A DNA stretch of 64,000 nt from Margaritifera margaritifera (GCA_029931535.1 JAQPZY010001234.1:496001-560000); one strand, 5' to 3'; counted from the first letter of the stretch, positions 24,465 to 36,328 are shown. Notes: a model not told the origin generated them from the letters alone. Made by a program: numbers and translations.

Positions 24465-26320
24465 TTTCAGTAGTAAATATTCACACCTTGATAGGTTCTG
24501 ACTGTATACAAATATTCACACCTTGATAGGTTCTGACTGTATACAAATATTCACACCTTGATAGGTTCTGACTGTATACAAATATTCAAACCTTAATAGG
24601 TTCTGACTGTATACAAATATTCACACCTTGATAGGTTCTGACTGTATACAAATATTCACACCTTGATAGGTTCTGACTGTATACAAATATTCACACCTTG
24701 ATAGGTTCTGACTGTATACAAATATTCACACCATGATATTTTCTGACTGTATACAAATATTCACACCTTAATAGGTTCTGACTGTATACAAATATTCACA
24801 CCTTGATAGGTTCTGACTGTATACAAATATTCACACCTTGATAGGTTCTGACTGTATACAAATATTCACACCATGATATTTTCTGACTGTATACAAATAT
24901 TCACACCTTAATAGGTTCTGACTGTATACAAATATTCACACCTTGATAGGTCCTGACTGTATACAAATATTCACACCTTGATAGGTCCTGACTGTATACA
25001 AATATTCACACCTTGATAGGTCCTGACTGTATACAAATATTCTCACCTTGATAGGTCCTGACTGTATACAAATATTCTCACCTTGATAGGTCCTGACTGT
25101 ATACAAATATTCACACCTTGATAGGTCCTGACTGTATACAAATATTCACACCTTAATAGGTCCTGACTGTATACAAATATTCACACCTTGATAGGTTCTG
25201 ACTGTATACAAATATTCACACCTTGATAGGTCCTGACTGTATACAAATATTCACACCTTGATAGGTCCTGACTGTATACAAATATTCACACCTTGATAGG
25301 TCCTGACTGTATACAAATATTCACACCTTGATAGGTCATGACTGTATACAAATATTCACACCTTGATAGGTTCTGACTGTATACAAATATTCACACCTTG
25401 ATAGGTCCTGACTGTATACAAATATTCACACCTTGATAGGTCCTGACTGTATACAAATATTCACACCTTGATAGGTCTTGACTGTATACAAATATTCACA
25501 CCTTGATAGGTCCTGACTGTATACAAATATTCACACCTTGATAGGTCCTGACTGTATACAAATATTCACACCTTGATAGGTTCTGACTGTATACAAATAT
25601 TCACACCTTGATAGGTCCTGACTGTATACAAATATTCACACCTTGATAGGTCCTGACTGTATACAAATATTCACACCTTGATAGGTCTTGACTGTATACA
25701 AATATTCACACCTTGATAGGTCCTGACTGTATACAAATATTCACACCTTGATAGGTCCTGACTGTATACAAATATTCACACCTTGATAGGTTCTGACTGT
25801 ATACAAATATTCACACCTTGATAGGTCATGACTGTATACAAATATTCACACCTTGATAGGTCCTGACTGTATACAAATATTCACACCTTGATAGGTCTTG
25901 ACTGTATACAAATATTCACACCTTGATAGGTCCTGACTGTATACAAATATTCACACCTTGATAGGTCCTGACTGTATACAAATATTCACACCTTGATAGG
26001 TTCTGACTGTATACAAATATCCACACCTTGATAGGTCCTGACTGTATACAAATATTCACACCTTTATAGGTCCTGACTGTATACAAATATTCACACCTTG
26101 ATAGGTCCTGACTGTATACAAATATTCACACCTTGATAGGTCCTGACTGTATACAAATATTCACACCTTGATAGGTCCTGACTGTATACAAATATTCACA
26201 CCTTGATAGGTTCTGACTATAAAAAGTATCCTCACCTTAATAGGTTCTGACTGTATACAGATATTCTTACCTTGATAGGTTTTTCAGTAGTAAATATTCT
26301 CACCTTGTAAGGTCCAGACT
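24465..26320 (+). repeat. 35-bp satellite, about 52 copies, with higher-order structure
   Basis: The unit core is GACTGTATACAAATATTCAC followed by ACCTTGATAGGTCCT. Variant units (GGTTCTG, GGTCCTG, GGTCTTG, GGTCATG, CATGATATTTTCTG) are not random. GGTTCTG units sit at 25371, 25581, 25791, 26001 and 26211, exactly 210 bp (six units) apart, and GGTCTTG units at 25476, 25686 and 25896 keep the same 210-bp spacing. In the left part CATGATATT units recur 140 bp apart. Both array edges are divergent units containing CAGTAGTAAATATTC. This is the largest repeat array in the window. Confidence 0.97.
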
Positions 26321-27734
26321 GTATAATTGTCAAGTTAGAATCAAAGCAAAAGCAACACATAAAGCATGAAACAACACAAAGTGACTTCAAATCAGAATCA
26401 TGAGGATAATGAAAAGAAGTACAGAAATATATTTGTGTACAACAGTAAATACTTTAATTCAGTACTGAGCAAAGTTTTTAATGTCTTTTTAGTGACTTTT
26501 TTTGGGGGGGGGTGTTTTTTAGCATGTGTTGCACTACTGACATCTTTTAATCTCTTGCGGAATGTTCGATGTGTATTTTAATTTATTTTTGTTTTATAAT
26601 TCTTTTACCAATTATATAATTTAGTTCTTTTACAGTTTTGATAGTGCAGGATGTTTTTATGAGAAACTAACTGACACAATTGCGAGTTGTCCAAATTTTT
26701 ACAGCTGATATACATTGCTTTGCGCAAGCTATGAAATTAAGTAATTTGAAGTGCAGGCGAAGCTATTCGTACCCTTTGGTTCATCAAGTATTGAAGCCTT
26801 CATTATCTTTCAAAGATACCACGTAATTTTGATTTATATAAATTTCAATATATACATTTGACTACTAATTGCTTTATTATGTGTTGGATGGACAAAAACA
26901 AATATCAATATTATTTGTACTTGTTTATGTGGAAATATATCAAGAAGAAAACAAGTAATCATAAAAGATGCTGATCCCACGATCAACTGAAGATACGACA
27001 AATATAAAATTCGTCACGACCTGAGCTTGAAGCCGCTGGTCTAGGAAATCGAGGGTATTCTTTTTTGTAACAATCAGAGTTTCAGCTTAGAAATATCACT
27101 ATGGTCTGGGAAGGTCGATGACATACTGTTGAAAAAACTATGTGCTCCAAAAATGTTCTCGTATTATGCGAAATTTTACAAATTTAATTTAAAACAAATT
27201 AAGTGGTCCAGAACTGTTCTCGTATATTGATAAGATAAGTTTTTTTATATTGGATACGAGACTTTAAAAATATAATTGTAAACTTTTTAAGAGGTCCCGG
27301 CCTCTTCTCGTAAACAGCTATGTGACTTTACAAATTATTTTTTTAATTCTTTTAAGTAGTCCAAAATCGTTAGGAACATACTAATACCATTCTCTAATAT
27401 CTATCTGGCAAATACAAAAATATCAATAGATAAAGATTCTAATGCTACAAAAGTTGTAAATATGTCAAACGTAACGAGGTGGTCTCACTTTGAACAAGCT
27501 GTACACACATACCCAAATAGGAACCCTCGACAGTAAGTGCTTTCATCCAATTGATTGAAAAAAGATGTCGATGCTACATATTATATTTTATAGTATACTT
27601 TAGACGAAACTCATTCAATTTACAATGTTATAACTATTCAATACTTACACGCTGAACAGAGACAAAATCATGTTGTAGCCGAATTTGTGCACGCGCCATA
27701 GCCAATCATGTGCTTACCAATAAAAACATATATA
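26321..27734. other. unassigned sequence with a weak 80-bp repeat
   Basis: Around 27145-27375 a motif of TTCTCGTA, then TTTACAAAT, then AAGTGGTCC or AAGAGGTCC recurs about three times with heavy divergence. No gene is seen; the 71-codon frame at 26366 crosses a poly-G run and has no signature. Confidence 0.35.
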
Positions 27735-28185
27735 AGATGTGACACTCTGAGCACAAACATGACACTCTGGGGACAATGACAATTAACATTACTGTCGCCA
27801 TTTGGAAAAAATGACACACTGTGGATAATGGAAATTCCATGTTACAATGTCCATAGATTTAACATTACCGTGACACTCTGGGGACAATGGGAATTTAACA
27901 TAAACAAGTATTCATCATGGGAATAGTTTCAAAAATAGTATTATGAGGACAAGGGGAATGGTAATTTTACAAATGTCCATAGATGATACATTATTACATC
28001 ACTATAGCGAAAAAGAAAAAAACATAATGTTACAAATTAACATAGCATTTTCCATTGTCTCTAGAAATGGTTTTGGTCTTGAGTAAAAAAATGACACTCC
28101 GGAGACACGAGGAAAGTTAATGTAAAAAAATACAACGAGATTTCCCCTTGTACCTATATATTCTGGGGTTAAAGGGAATAGTAAT
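27735..28185 (+). repeat. G-rich terminal repeats of element 1
   Basis: Divergent direct repeats built on GACACTCTGGGGACAATGGG followed by AATTTAACAT occur at about 27745, 27763, 27870, 27950 and 28095. The same phrase is tandemly repeated at the left end of element 2 (56.65-57.2 kb) in the same orientation. I take this as the subterminal region of the Polinton's inverted repeat; the exact terminus is not resolved. Confidence 0.65.
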
Positions 28186-28189
28186 GTTA

Positions 28190-28440
28190 AAACTAGATTG
28201 ACTGACCAACACCTATACGTCCTAACCAATACGCCGTTTTTACTGACCCACAACTACACTTACTAACTAACACACCATTTAAACCCACCATCACCAATAT
28301 GTCGTTTGGACTGACCAAAACCCAGTCATCTACTGACCAACACATACATTTACTAACCAAGACACCGTTTGACTGACCAGCACCCACTCATACTAACCAG
28401 TTGACAGTTTTGACTGACCAACACCTACACTTACTTGTCA
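28190..28440 (+). repeat. degenerate ~42-bp repeat, about 5 copies
   Basis: Units start GACTGACCAACACCTACACT and continue TACTAACCAACACACCGTTT with many substitutions. The array sits just inside the G-rich repeats of element 1. ORFs crossing it on the minus strand are artefacts. Confidence 0.75.
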
Positions 28441-28885
28441 TTCCTGCGGAATAGAGAAGGAATCTATGCATTCTACAGGAGTGTAAAGTGAATTTAAACG
28501 CATGTCCAGACGAGCAATGAGTTCGTTTCCTGTCTGGATCAGCACATTTTTCCTGCCTTCATTAGGGGTTGTGTGGGACTTTATTGGTCAATGAGCACAG
28601 TTTAGAGACATTCTTTTCCTTGCGTCAACGTAGCATATTTTAAAGCATGCAGTCCTGGAGTGACTATAGGTTTCCAGATGGATGGCACCGTACGAAAAGA
28701 CGAGTTTAACATATCTCTCAAAACATTTCCTCCTTGTCGAGTTACTCCTCGGTATACATGATATATGAGTTAAAATTCAATGGAGAATTGTTTTGGAAAA
28801 TGTAGTTTAACGATGACTCTTCATTTAGAGAATAATATTTTGTCCAAGATCTCCTTTATACTAATATTCACACTGTCAAAATACC
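28441..28885. other. unassigned sequence inside element 1
   Basis: No coding similarity seen between the subterminal repeats and the penton-like relic. Confidence 0.3.
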
Positions 28886-28887
28886 AT

Positions 28888-29560
28888 TTACTGACAGGAA
28901 GATAATGAGGATGTACAAATTCTCAATGGTCGTGATACATTTTTCCTCCTGCATCGTAAGAAGCTATGGCAGAATCCACTTTGAAAAGGAATAACTCTCA
29001 GCAACAGAGCGGCTGTGTTTCTTACTACGTTGCACTCGATGATATATGAGTACACAAACATCAAATTCAGTCCTTCGTTCAGTTCGATAAGGAAACGAAA
29101 ATACTTGAGGAATCGGTTGTTGTTGCTGATGTCTTTGGTAGAAGCAAGAGCTGTGTTTCTTCGTAGAATAGAAACAAACTGGGAGAAAAGGTGATGGGAA
29201 TGTTTTGTCGTCGGAAACAATCCAATTTGAGACGATGTGAAGGTGGATGGTACTCGATCAGTACACTTCGGTAAGTTTTATCTAGTGGTTTGCCAAACTG
29301 ATCGCTGAAAATAGTTAAAATCGTTTTGACGAGATGTCGATCATTACAATAATATCCTGAATGAATTCTCAGGATATTAAACTGGATATTAACTATTTTT
29401 TTTAAATTTATTTTTTCGTAAAAGCCATGATCATTTTTGTCCAAGTGTTCTTGGACTTGTTTTTTTAAAAATGTATTTCTACGACGAATGTGGTTTGATT
29501 CTGAACGATATTCCAGGCTTGAGTGGGATGAATGATGTCTACCAAAGTCACTCACCAATG
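28888..29560 (-). pseudogene. Polinton minor capsid (penton-like) protein relic
   Basis: Two overlapping minus-strand frames together read like one decayed protein. The first (29558-29079) contains RIHSGYYCNDRHLVKTI, resembling the L-x-x-GYY...LV-x-x-I stretch in the N-terminal part of Polinton penton-like proteins. The second (29220-28888) contains LNEGLNLMFVYSYIIECNVV followed by NTAALLLRVIPF, close to the family pattern in which a glycine-leucine turn is followed by a [LM]-x-VY-x-x-[IL]-[VI]-E strand and an LLR-[IV]-[VI]-P strand. One frameshift lies in the overlap at about 29100-29220. The family assignment rests on recalled patterns, so capsid identity is likely but not certain. The reading frame is not functional. 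Confidence 0.5.
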
Positions 29561-30078
29561 AGCTTCGTGATCCAGTTATATGGACTGAGGTAATATGGTC
29601 TTAAAACAACATAATTTGTTGTTGGGAAACACAACCATAGAACTGCCACTATGTTTATAAATTGGTTATTCATAGTTAGATTGTTCTTGTCTCCGAGGAG
29701 TCACTCAATTTCATATGAGAATGATTTTCTAAGACCTCTAGAGGATTGCTGTGACTGGAAGAGCCATGACTGGCGTTGGTGTGGCTACCGTTATTGCTGT
29801 CGGTATATTTCAACGAGGGATTTGGAAGAAGATAGCTAATACAATTGCTAAGTAAAATAGTTAACAGTTATTTATCTGCATGTGTTGCAAACTCACATTT
29901 CGAATGGCTACTCCAGGGACATAATACACCACATAGATCTGACAGGAAAAGACGACTTGATATTTAGGAACCAGCTCTCCACACCACACCTACTATGGTT
30001 ATTGGTTTTGTAGTTCTTGGAGGAATGTACTCGGAGAAGGGGATGCAGTGGTTAATGACATGTTTGTGACTTCTTCTT
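29561..30078. other. unassigned part of element 1 with a short hydrophobic frame
   Basis: On the plus strand a frame near 29748-29860 encodes a glycine/alanine/valine-rich hydrophobic patch (GRAMTGVGVATVIAVGIF) followed by basic residues, similar in character to short membrane-active Polinton peptides. It is the only hint of a plus-strand gene in element 1. No domain can be named. Confidence 0.3.
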
Positions 30079-30079
30079 A

Positions 30080-31205
30080 TCTTTATAGTGGATGGCTTGT
30101 AAAGCTACAGTCCAAGAATCGAAACTGGGAGGATATCCTTACCAACAAACTTTCACTTCTTGGATACGATGTTTTCCCACTTTACGTATTCTTCGATCAA
30201 GAACGCTTTCGATATCGTACACGTCGTCGTCTTTCTTGGTCACTCGTTGTAATTCGAGCAAGTACAAAGTTCATTCTAACACTTCTTCGTTCATATCTTC
30301 CAATTTATAGATAGATGAGCCACGTCCACGCACTTGTCCTGTACGACGAAGCAATTATGTTGTTCAGTTTGATAAATAGCCTTTATTAAAAGTGCGTTTT
30401 GTTTTTCAAATCCGTACCCAGTGTTCAGTGTTTAGCACTTCTTTCTTTTTCTGGTCTTCGATATTCCAAACAATCGATCAAACATGGTCAGATCGTTTTG
30501 AGGAGTGACTTCTTCTAAAGCAAACGTGATGCTACGACAATACGATTGATCGCAAGCATTGACCGACCAGACGTGGTAACACGTCGATGTATTGGAGAGA
30601 TTCTTGATGTGTAAAATATTTCCACATACATTCTTTTAAAACGTTATAATGCATTCGCTTATGTTCCAGGACCTTTAGTGGTGTAAAAATGAAGGTCTTT
30701 TTTAAAATCCTTTTTTAAAAGCATGGTTAAGTAACTTTTTGTCTGTTTGCCGTCGCAGAGGGTGTCAAACCACCTTTTTCAAGACGGTTTTTAAAGCTCG
30801 CACTAACTCTGAACTTGAGTTTTACATGTCAAAGGAACCACCCAAGCCGGTTTTGAAAACACATTAATGACACAAAACTAATAGTTTTAGCCTCGATTGT
30901 AAGAAATAAATGTAGTACATCTGCTAAATCGGCTTGCCACCGATGATCAATTCCAACTACTTTTGTTTGACTTCTTGAAAATTTTCTTCGAATGAATTTG
31001 TGTAACGTGTACGTCGATTGTTCTTGTAGCCATTGTCGTAGATCTTGCGGATGTAGCCTTTTCTGTTTGGTTGTGTCTGCACGATAAGCATGAGCAGGAT
31101 TATAGTAAATGCTGGCCAAATGTGTATCCATGTTGTTGATGCTCGATAAGTTAACCAACTACCTTTGCTCTTTTCTTCGTGTGGTGTTGTTTTGGATCGC
31201 AATGC
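30080..31205 (-). pseudogene. Polinton integrase with C-terminal chromodomain, relic
   Basis: Integrase joins the linear element to host DNA. Reading leftward, 31158-30829 gives the N-terminal region: YYNPAHAYRAD, QWLQEQSTYTLHKFIRRKF, then VVGIDHRWQADLADV, whose first Asp after QA (near 30925) corresponds to the first catalytic residue of the retroviral-type core. Eroded core segments follow to about 30480 with HFYTTKGPGT and a CRSITFALEEVTPQND patch, the region that normally holds the catalytic Glu and the helix after it. At 30245-30095 a chromodomain remnant reads DDVYDIESVLDRRIRK...GYPPSFDSW. The order, integrase core then chromodomain, is the classic Polinton design. Many stops and frame changes are present. 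Confidence 0.85.
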
Positions 31206-31299
31206 TGTACGTGTCCGACGAGCAATAGTAGTAAATGGTGCATGAACATGTGACTTCTGTCTTCACTTCTTTCTTTTTCCCTTTTGCTAGCGTGACATT

Positions 31300-31720
31300 A
31301 AATTCTTGATCCAACCAATTCTTCATGTAGGTGTCAACTTGAGTGTTTCAGCAGGTGGGCTTTGAACTATTCGAAATCTTCTCCATTCTCTTTCTATTCT
31401 TTAGACCCGCTGCTGCTTTTTGTTTTTCGTCGCTTTTCATGAGATTCTTGAAATATCTTACAGAAGGTTTAGCCGTCTCTTCCAAAGCCTTCTGATGAAA
31501 CAGTTGAAGACTTTGCAATAACTGACCGTACCGTTACGAATTTTTTCGATCCTGAAAAATCTGTTTGATATTAATGATTGCAACACTTGTTGTAAGTGTG
31601 ACATCTCTGTGAGATTAGTATTAGGAGTTCGATGCTCCGTTTGTAAGGAACTAAAGTTAATTTTCGTCCTTCCTGTATGAGGTACAGGTGTAATGTCCTT
31701 CCCGGAAGGTCTGTCCATTT
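31300..31720 (-). pseudogene. short Polinton accessory ORF, relic
   Basis: A minus-strand frame starts at 31718 (MDRPSGKDITPVPHTG) and carries an LTEMSHLQQVLQSL helix. The neighbouring frame continues with QIFQDRKNS and YGQLLQSLQLFHQKALEE, so one frameshift probably splits a single short helical protein. Polintons often carry a small ORF of this type near the integrase, but I cannot assign a function. Confidence 0.35.
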
Positions 31721-31749
31721 TATGTTCACGTTAACACACCTCTTAAAAC

Positions 31750-31960
31750 ATGTCCAGCAATTGATCCTAACAAGGGAGCAGCGACTATTAACAACATAAT
31801 CCTCGTCGTTGAACGAGCACTTTTTTCTTTTGACTGACTGGGATTTTCGTTTTCAACATTTGACGAAGAACGTGACGATGTCGTCCTAATCGCTGTGTCT
31901 GTATCCTGATCAAAAGTACCGTTCTTTCAAGACTTTCAAACAACAGTCAACCACTATGTC
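31750..31960 (-). pseudogene. small basic/hydrophobic Polinton peptide, relic
   Basis: A minus-strand frame contains LGRHRHVLRQMLKT, then KKKVLVQRRGLCC, followed by two stops and a hydrophobic remnant. A basic helix, a K-x-x-LVQ-x-GG-like turn and a hydrophobic end characterise a short peptide common in Polintons and likened to adenovirus minor core or capsid peptides. Assignment is from overall pattern only. Confidence 0.35.
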
Positions 31961-31969
31961 GATGATATC

Positions 31970-32275
31970 TTTAAGTGCTTTTTGAATGGTTTGTTTTCGC
32001 ATCGCAGAATTGACTGACAATACATGCCAATGTTTAGCTAAACTGGAAGGAGTTGCCTGTTTTCATTTTGGGTTTTTTTCTGAGGAGAAGTTGATATAGA
32101 GGATGAACTCACTGCCACTCTTTTCTTATTTGTCTGTCTTTTGGACTTTTGGTTAGGTTTTGCTCTTTTAGCTAAGGTATTAGGATCCTATCCTAAATGC
32201 GAACGAATAATGACACCTCATAGAGATCCACTTCCACCTAGTTTTAAACTGATTTGTTTTTGGGTCTGAGTATCC
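31970..32275 (-). pseudogene. small Lys/Arg-rich ORF of element 1, relic
   Basis: From an ATG near 32272 the minus strand reads MDTQTQKQISLKLGGSGSL, a stop, and then a basic stretch (AKRAKPNQKSKRQTNKKR) with a second stop between. No family is recognised. Its position between the ATPase and the small peptide gene suggests an accessory virion-type protein. Confidence 0.3.
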
Positions 32276-32559
32276 ATTCTTGGATCAGCTAGGTATGTCA
32301 AAGCTACGTTATATTATAAAAAAAAACACAAAAGGTTTTGTTTCATGAGGAATATGAATAATTCCTTGTAGCAATTGACGTGCTATCAAAGTGAACCATC
32401 GTAACATTTCTTTGAGACTGGCTTCTAACAAATCCGAAGGCACTTATGTATTTTATTTCGTAACTGATGGTATACAGTGCACGAATCAATTTGGCAGAGA
32501 GATGAGATTGAAAGGAAGTCATATTAAATGTTGAATAATGTAATTAATACTAGAATTAC
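32276..32559. other. unassigned sequence inside element 1
   Basis: No recognisable coding similarity; probably spacer or the eroded end of the ATPase. Confidence 0.3.
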
Positions 32560-32970
32560 GATGATGTCCTTTGCGTGTAAATTAAAGTTTAATTTCTTCT
32601 TCGTCTTCTCCTGACATGTTATCGAAGATGACAAGATACGTTTGACTAGAGTCAGACACGATTCCATCGTCTTCGCGAGGAATCCATTCTACAAACGAAA
32701 TGGATTCTCCTTGACTTTTTTCAGTAATGTGTAAGCCGATTACCACTCTTTGTAACACCACACGATACGTTGTTGAGGACGATCGAACAATAGTGATTTA
32801 TGTTCGATCACACATTTAACAAATTCGGTTTTGCCTGAACCGCTTGGTCCAGTAATCAACATGTTCAAAGGATGGCGAAGATATAGTGCCTCCCGACTTT
32901 GACGATCTCATATTTCATCAATCACTTTAAGAACGGAGGATGAAGCCATAACTCTCGAGAAGTTTTTGGA
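32560..32970 (-). pseudogene. FtsK/HerA-type genome-packaging ATPase, relic
   Basis: The minus strand encodes MLITGPSGSGKTEFVK (about 32862-32815), a perfect Walker A P-loop (GPSGSGKT), followed by a QRIVWCY strand. About 60 codons later YLVIFDNMSGE (about 32642-32610) fits a Walker B strand, with Asn in the place where a second acidic residue is usual. The P-loop followed by an [IV]-W-x-Y strand is typical of Polinton packaging ATPases, which pump DNA into capsids in related viruses. At least one frameshift lies between the two boxes. The N-terminal part is very short, so the gene may be truncated as well as mutated. Confidence 0.75.
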
Positions 32971-33785
32971 AAATTCTGATATAATCATTAAAAATGGAAG
33001 ACATTTTATTCATGTTCAATTTTTCATGGTATAACAAAAATATTTACATTTTAAAATAACTTTGATGTTTACTTTCTTTCATCAGTCACGCAAGTCTTAG
33101 GCATAGTCAGTCACCTGTTGTTTTCAAGCGTCAAATCCTTCCAGTCGTAAATCTGGTGGTCTATCGAACTACATAAAGTGCGACGACGTTCTTGTTCATA
33201 CAGGCGTAGAGAAATAATATTCATCACTCATCACAGCACGTTTAGCACGACGAGTTTGTCGTGCACGAATAAAGTTTTGGCTATCATGTCTCTGCATGAA
33301 CTGGTGATATAGTTTCCACAGGGAATCTGTCGGTTAACGAAATCCAAGAAATTCAGTCACTAACACACGCACACGACATGTCGTCCTAAAGTCAAATTAA
33401 TCGTCTTGCGGAATCAGTTCTTTTAAAAGTACTTGGTAATCCACTAAGTCTTGAATTGTGTCATTCACCTCCTTCCACGGAATTTGGTGCAAACCTTATG
33501 ACAGAAGTTGTCCCATGAAGAGCCTTATAACATTATTTTATTTGAGCAAAAATAGATCCTCAGTGGGTTCTTCTCAACTGTAAATTCACATTGAAATCGG
33601 TGCAACACTGATGACATAAGTTGTTGCATGGAGAGTCTTATAACGTGTTCGCTGAAGAGTGTTATCATGTATTGGCACAGAACCTCTTTTTCCGACTATT
33701 TTTATAGCATTCGGATACCGGTGGTTCTTTATTATATGCCATTTAGGACTGTCTCGTGAATTCAAAGTTTCGATGACCACCAAAT
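32971..33785. other. unassigned part of element 1 between ATPase and polymerase
   Basis: Minus-strand frames include LWKLYHQFMQRHDSQNFIRA and a basic ARQTRRAKRA patch (about 33320-33215) and a 65-codon frame at 33783-33586. None matches the polymerase palm motifs that should follow the exonuclease domain, so a deletion or rearrangement is likely here. Confidence 0.35.
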
Positions 33786-33789
33786 TTTA

Positions 33790-35690
33790 GTCTTTGACGA
33801 TGCGTCGAAATTCTCGTTCTGTTTTGAAACGTCGATCGTATTCGTGTTGCCAGATTTCTACCACTTGGTATCCTTTACCTTCTAAACTCTGGCGTGGTTA
33901 GTAAGTTTTGTCGTACAACTCTTCCATAGTTCACCTTGTCAAAGGATTTTTCAGGTCTCGGTGAGGATAACAGGTGGGGCATCCATGAAACAAACATCCA
34001 TGAAATTCTTACACGATCTGAGGGTTTTCTAAATCCTAGCCATTCACAGAATAAGATTCAATCTTCTTCTTTCCACAGTTTCTAGCAGGTTGGATCCACT
34101 TGTCTTGAGTCCCACACAAATATTGCAACCAACACAAAACTTTGGCTGAATATCGACAGATGACAGATTGATATGACTCAGATGATGTAATGGCTAATTT
34201 GTTCTCTGGCATGAACTTCTTTCGGTACACTAATCCATACGATTCAAGGATCGATACTTCTGTGATCCAGAAATATCTGTCGACATTTTCCACAACAACG
34301 TCGCAAAATGTCCAATCGGACAGACAATATTTCAAAAGTGTCTTCTTGAAAATCAAAAGAGTCTGAAGAGTGCAGTTGGTACCATACGTAGAAAGGTTCT
34401 TGCTGTTCTGTTCGCATACCGTCGGGGTCGAAACAATGGGCTTCAGTTTAATGCGGGAACATCAAGTGTTGATTGGCTTTGATATTGAAAAAGTGTGGAA
34501 AATGGCATTTAGACATTTCTGTCATTCCAAAGGTTTTAGACATAGCCAAATAATTCATGAAATCTTAAAACTGTACGTGTCCCACTTGCATGTAAATGAT
34601 TTTTTCTCCGTTCATGCTCACTGGTGGACATTCAGTTCCTTGTTCTGATAAATGTTTCAAAAGACACTGTCCGTCGTATTCCGAGAAAATGTGAGCAATG
34701 AATGGAGCGTATTAATGACAATTCCCGTAACGATACACCTGTTCTTCGTTCCAGGTGTCGTCAGTGGGATCTAAAACCAACTAAGTTAAACCAGGAAGAA
34801 TATGAGAGCCACGAAATATCTTTTCATCTCCCCCTGGAATCACGCTACAATTCCGACTGTGCTGAAATAAAGGTTTCTGAATAAAGTCCTGACAAGCACG
34901 ATGAGCTGCACAAAAGTTAGGAATGTGAATCCCTGTCTCTTGAGAACATTCAAAGTCATAAAAGATAAAACTGACGCGATGGTCTCGTTACTTTTTATTG
35001 TTCGGATTATTCAATGATTCCTCGGTTTCGTTGTCATATCTCTGCATATAACATTGATAATCCAACTCGACGATGACTTACCAAGAAATACGACATCGTT
35101 TCTTTCCTGGACAAACGTGTGACTTTTTTTATTGGTACAAACATGCTGTCCCTAGGTGGGGCATACTATTAATAATTGACAAGCAATTTTCTGTTGTTGG
35201 AATTGTTTCATGCGATGTCGCTCGTTACATGTTGAACTCACGAATGTTCGTCTGCTGGTAAAACATCGAATCATTTCTTGTCATTCAGGAATACAAGGTC
35301 TGGACGCTAAACAGCCACGATATCTCTCGTCTCAATGAATATATTGCTCCCGATTGCTAAATCTTTGGTCGTATTTGTCACAATCGTGTCCGTATCCGAG
35401 AAATCCTGTGATACTGGTAATAACATCGAAATTATTTTGGTGATGATAGACATGAGTAGATTTTCCGTCTGGAAAATTCGTTCCTCGAAACAGGAGATCT
35501 CCATGAATGACTTGAGGGTAGACTTTCAATGTATAACGAGGGGCGGGCACAACTAGGATTTCTGCTTCTCTTCGTTATTTTCCACTGTCCGATTTTCTAA
35601 TACTCTCCCATTATCGTTTCCATTCTGGTGTATCAGTTTTCTCTGCATAGGTTAAGCCACCACGATGGCGCAGGATAAACACATCAATTA
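33790..35690 (-). pseudogene. polB: protein-primed DNA polymerase B, N-terminal and exonuclease part, relic
   Basis: Reading leftward from 35690, the sequence matches the polymerase of element 2: a TPEWKR...WESIRKSD patch, then YTLKVYPQ, a FRGTNFPDGK patch and YHHQNNFDVITSITGFLGY (35550-35380), then a Zn-ribbon-like region where one Cys of the first pair is replaced by Tyr. Further on are AHIFSEYDGQ (exonuclease motif with its Asp), SKTFGMTEMSKCHFPHFFN, ESYGLVYRKKFMPE (34240) and the Polinton signature EFHGCLFHGCPTCYP (34008-33955). The conserved YxDTDS polymerase motif is absent. The 5' end is cut at about codon 235 of the element 2 protein, and many stops are present. This is a dead copy. 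Confidence 0.85.
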
Positions 35691-35700
35691 AAATACATGA

Positions 35701-36029
35701 AATTATCAAGCCACGTGATTTGAATAGAATATTTATTCAGCATCATATCAAACTCACTAGGTGCCGAGAGTATATTGATCCTGTTAATAAATGGTATTAT
35801 TGTGATTTATAAAAAAAAAATATCTCTTGCGATCTTAACGTTCTATAGCCTTACAGAGACCATACATTTGAGTAAATTCTCTCAGGTACTAAATGATTTT
35901 TTAGCTTCTTGTACAAATTCGTTCGACCTCGATCTTCCACTGAAAAACAGATTAAAAAACCATTTCAGCAAAATGCTAGTAAGTATGGAATGGATCGTAT
36001 TTGATTGTCTTTATATTATTTGCAACATT
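35701..36029. other. unassigned flank of element 1
   Basis: No matching right-hand terminal repeat of element 1 is found here, which supports truncation at about 35.69 kb. Confidence 0.4.
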
Positions 36030-36290
36030 AAGGTCTAAATTGCGGCAGTTAATCAATACATTAAAATTGAATATCAGAGTAGGGCTCATATTTGCTGAAA
36101 TATACAATCCATTAACATTGAATATGAATCAGAGAGGTGCTTATATTTGGTGAAAAAGACAATCCATTAACATTGAATATGAATCAGAGAGGTGCTTATA
36201 TTTGCTGAAATATACAATCCATTAACATTGAATATCAATCAGAGAGGTGCTGATATTTGGTGAAATAGAGAGAATATTTTAAAGCTGAAT
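36030..36290 (+). repeat. ~57-bp tandem repeat, about 4 copies
   Basis: Units contain CAATCCATTAACATTGAATA, then TGAATCAGAGAGGTGCTTAT and ATTTGGTGAAA or ATTTGCTGAAA. The first and last copies are more divergent than the central two. Confidence 0.85.
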
Positions 36291-36325
36291 GAGCACGTTG
36301 AACATTGAACCCAACGATCTCAACG

Positions 36326-36328
<3 letters not shown>

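Larger units (their letters stand above)
27735..35700 (-). mobile_element. decayed Polinton/Maverick element (element 1), right end missing
   Basis: The segment runs from G-rich terminal repeats at about 27.74 kb to the point where DNA polymerase similarity stops at about 35.69 kb. Minus-strand relics, from left to right, are a penton-like capsid protein, integrase with chromodomain, short accessory ORFs, packaging ATPase and DNA polymerase B. This gene set is the hallmark of Polintons (also called Mavericks, related to adintoviruses). The terminal repeats and polymerase match element 2 at 56.65-64 kb, so both belong to one family. A hexon-type major capsid gene and the polymerase palm are not found. 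Every gene is broken by stops and frame changes. Confidence 0.85.

Noticed and set aside
24465..26320. CRISPR-like direct repeat array
   Set aside because: Units are contiguous with no unique spacers and the context is eukaryotic; it is a satellite.
30048..30314. Plus-strand ORFs of 72 and 88 codons
   Set aside because: They lie opposite the chromodomain end of the integrase relic on the minus strand.
35335..35556. Plus-strand ORF of 73 codons
   Set aside because: Antisense of the polymerase relic of element 1.
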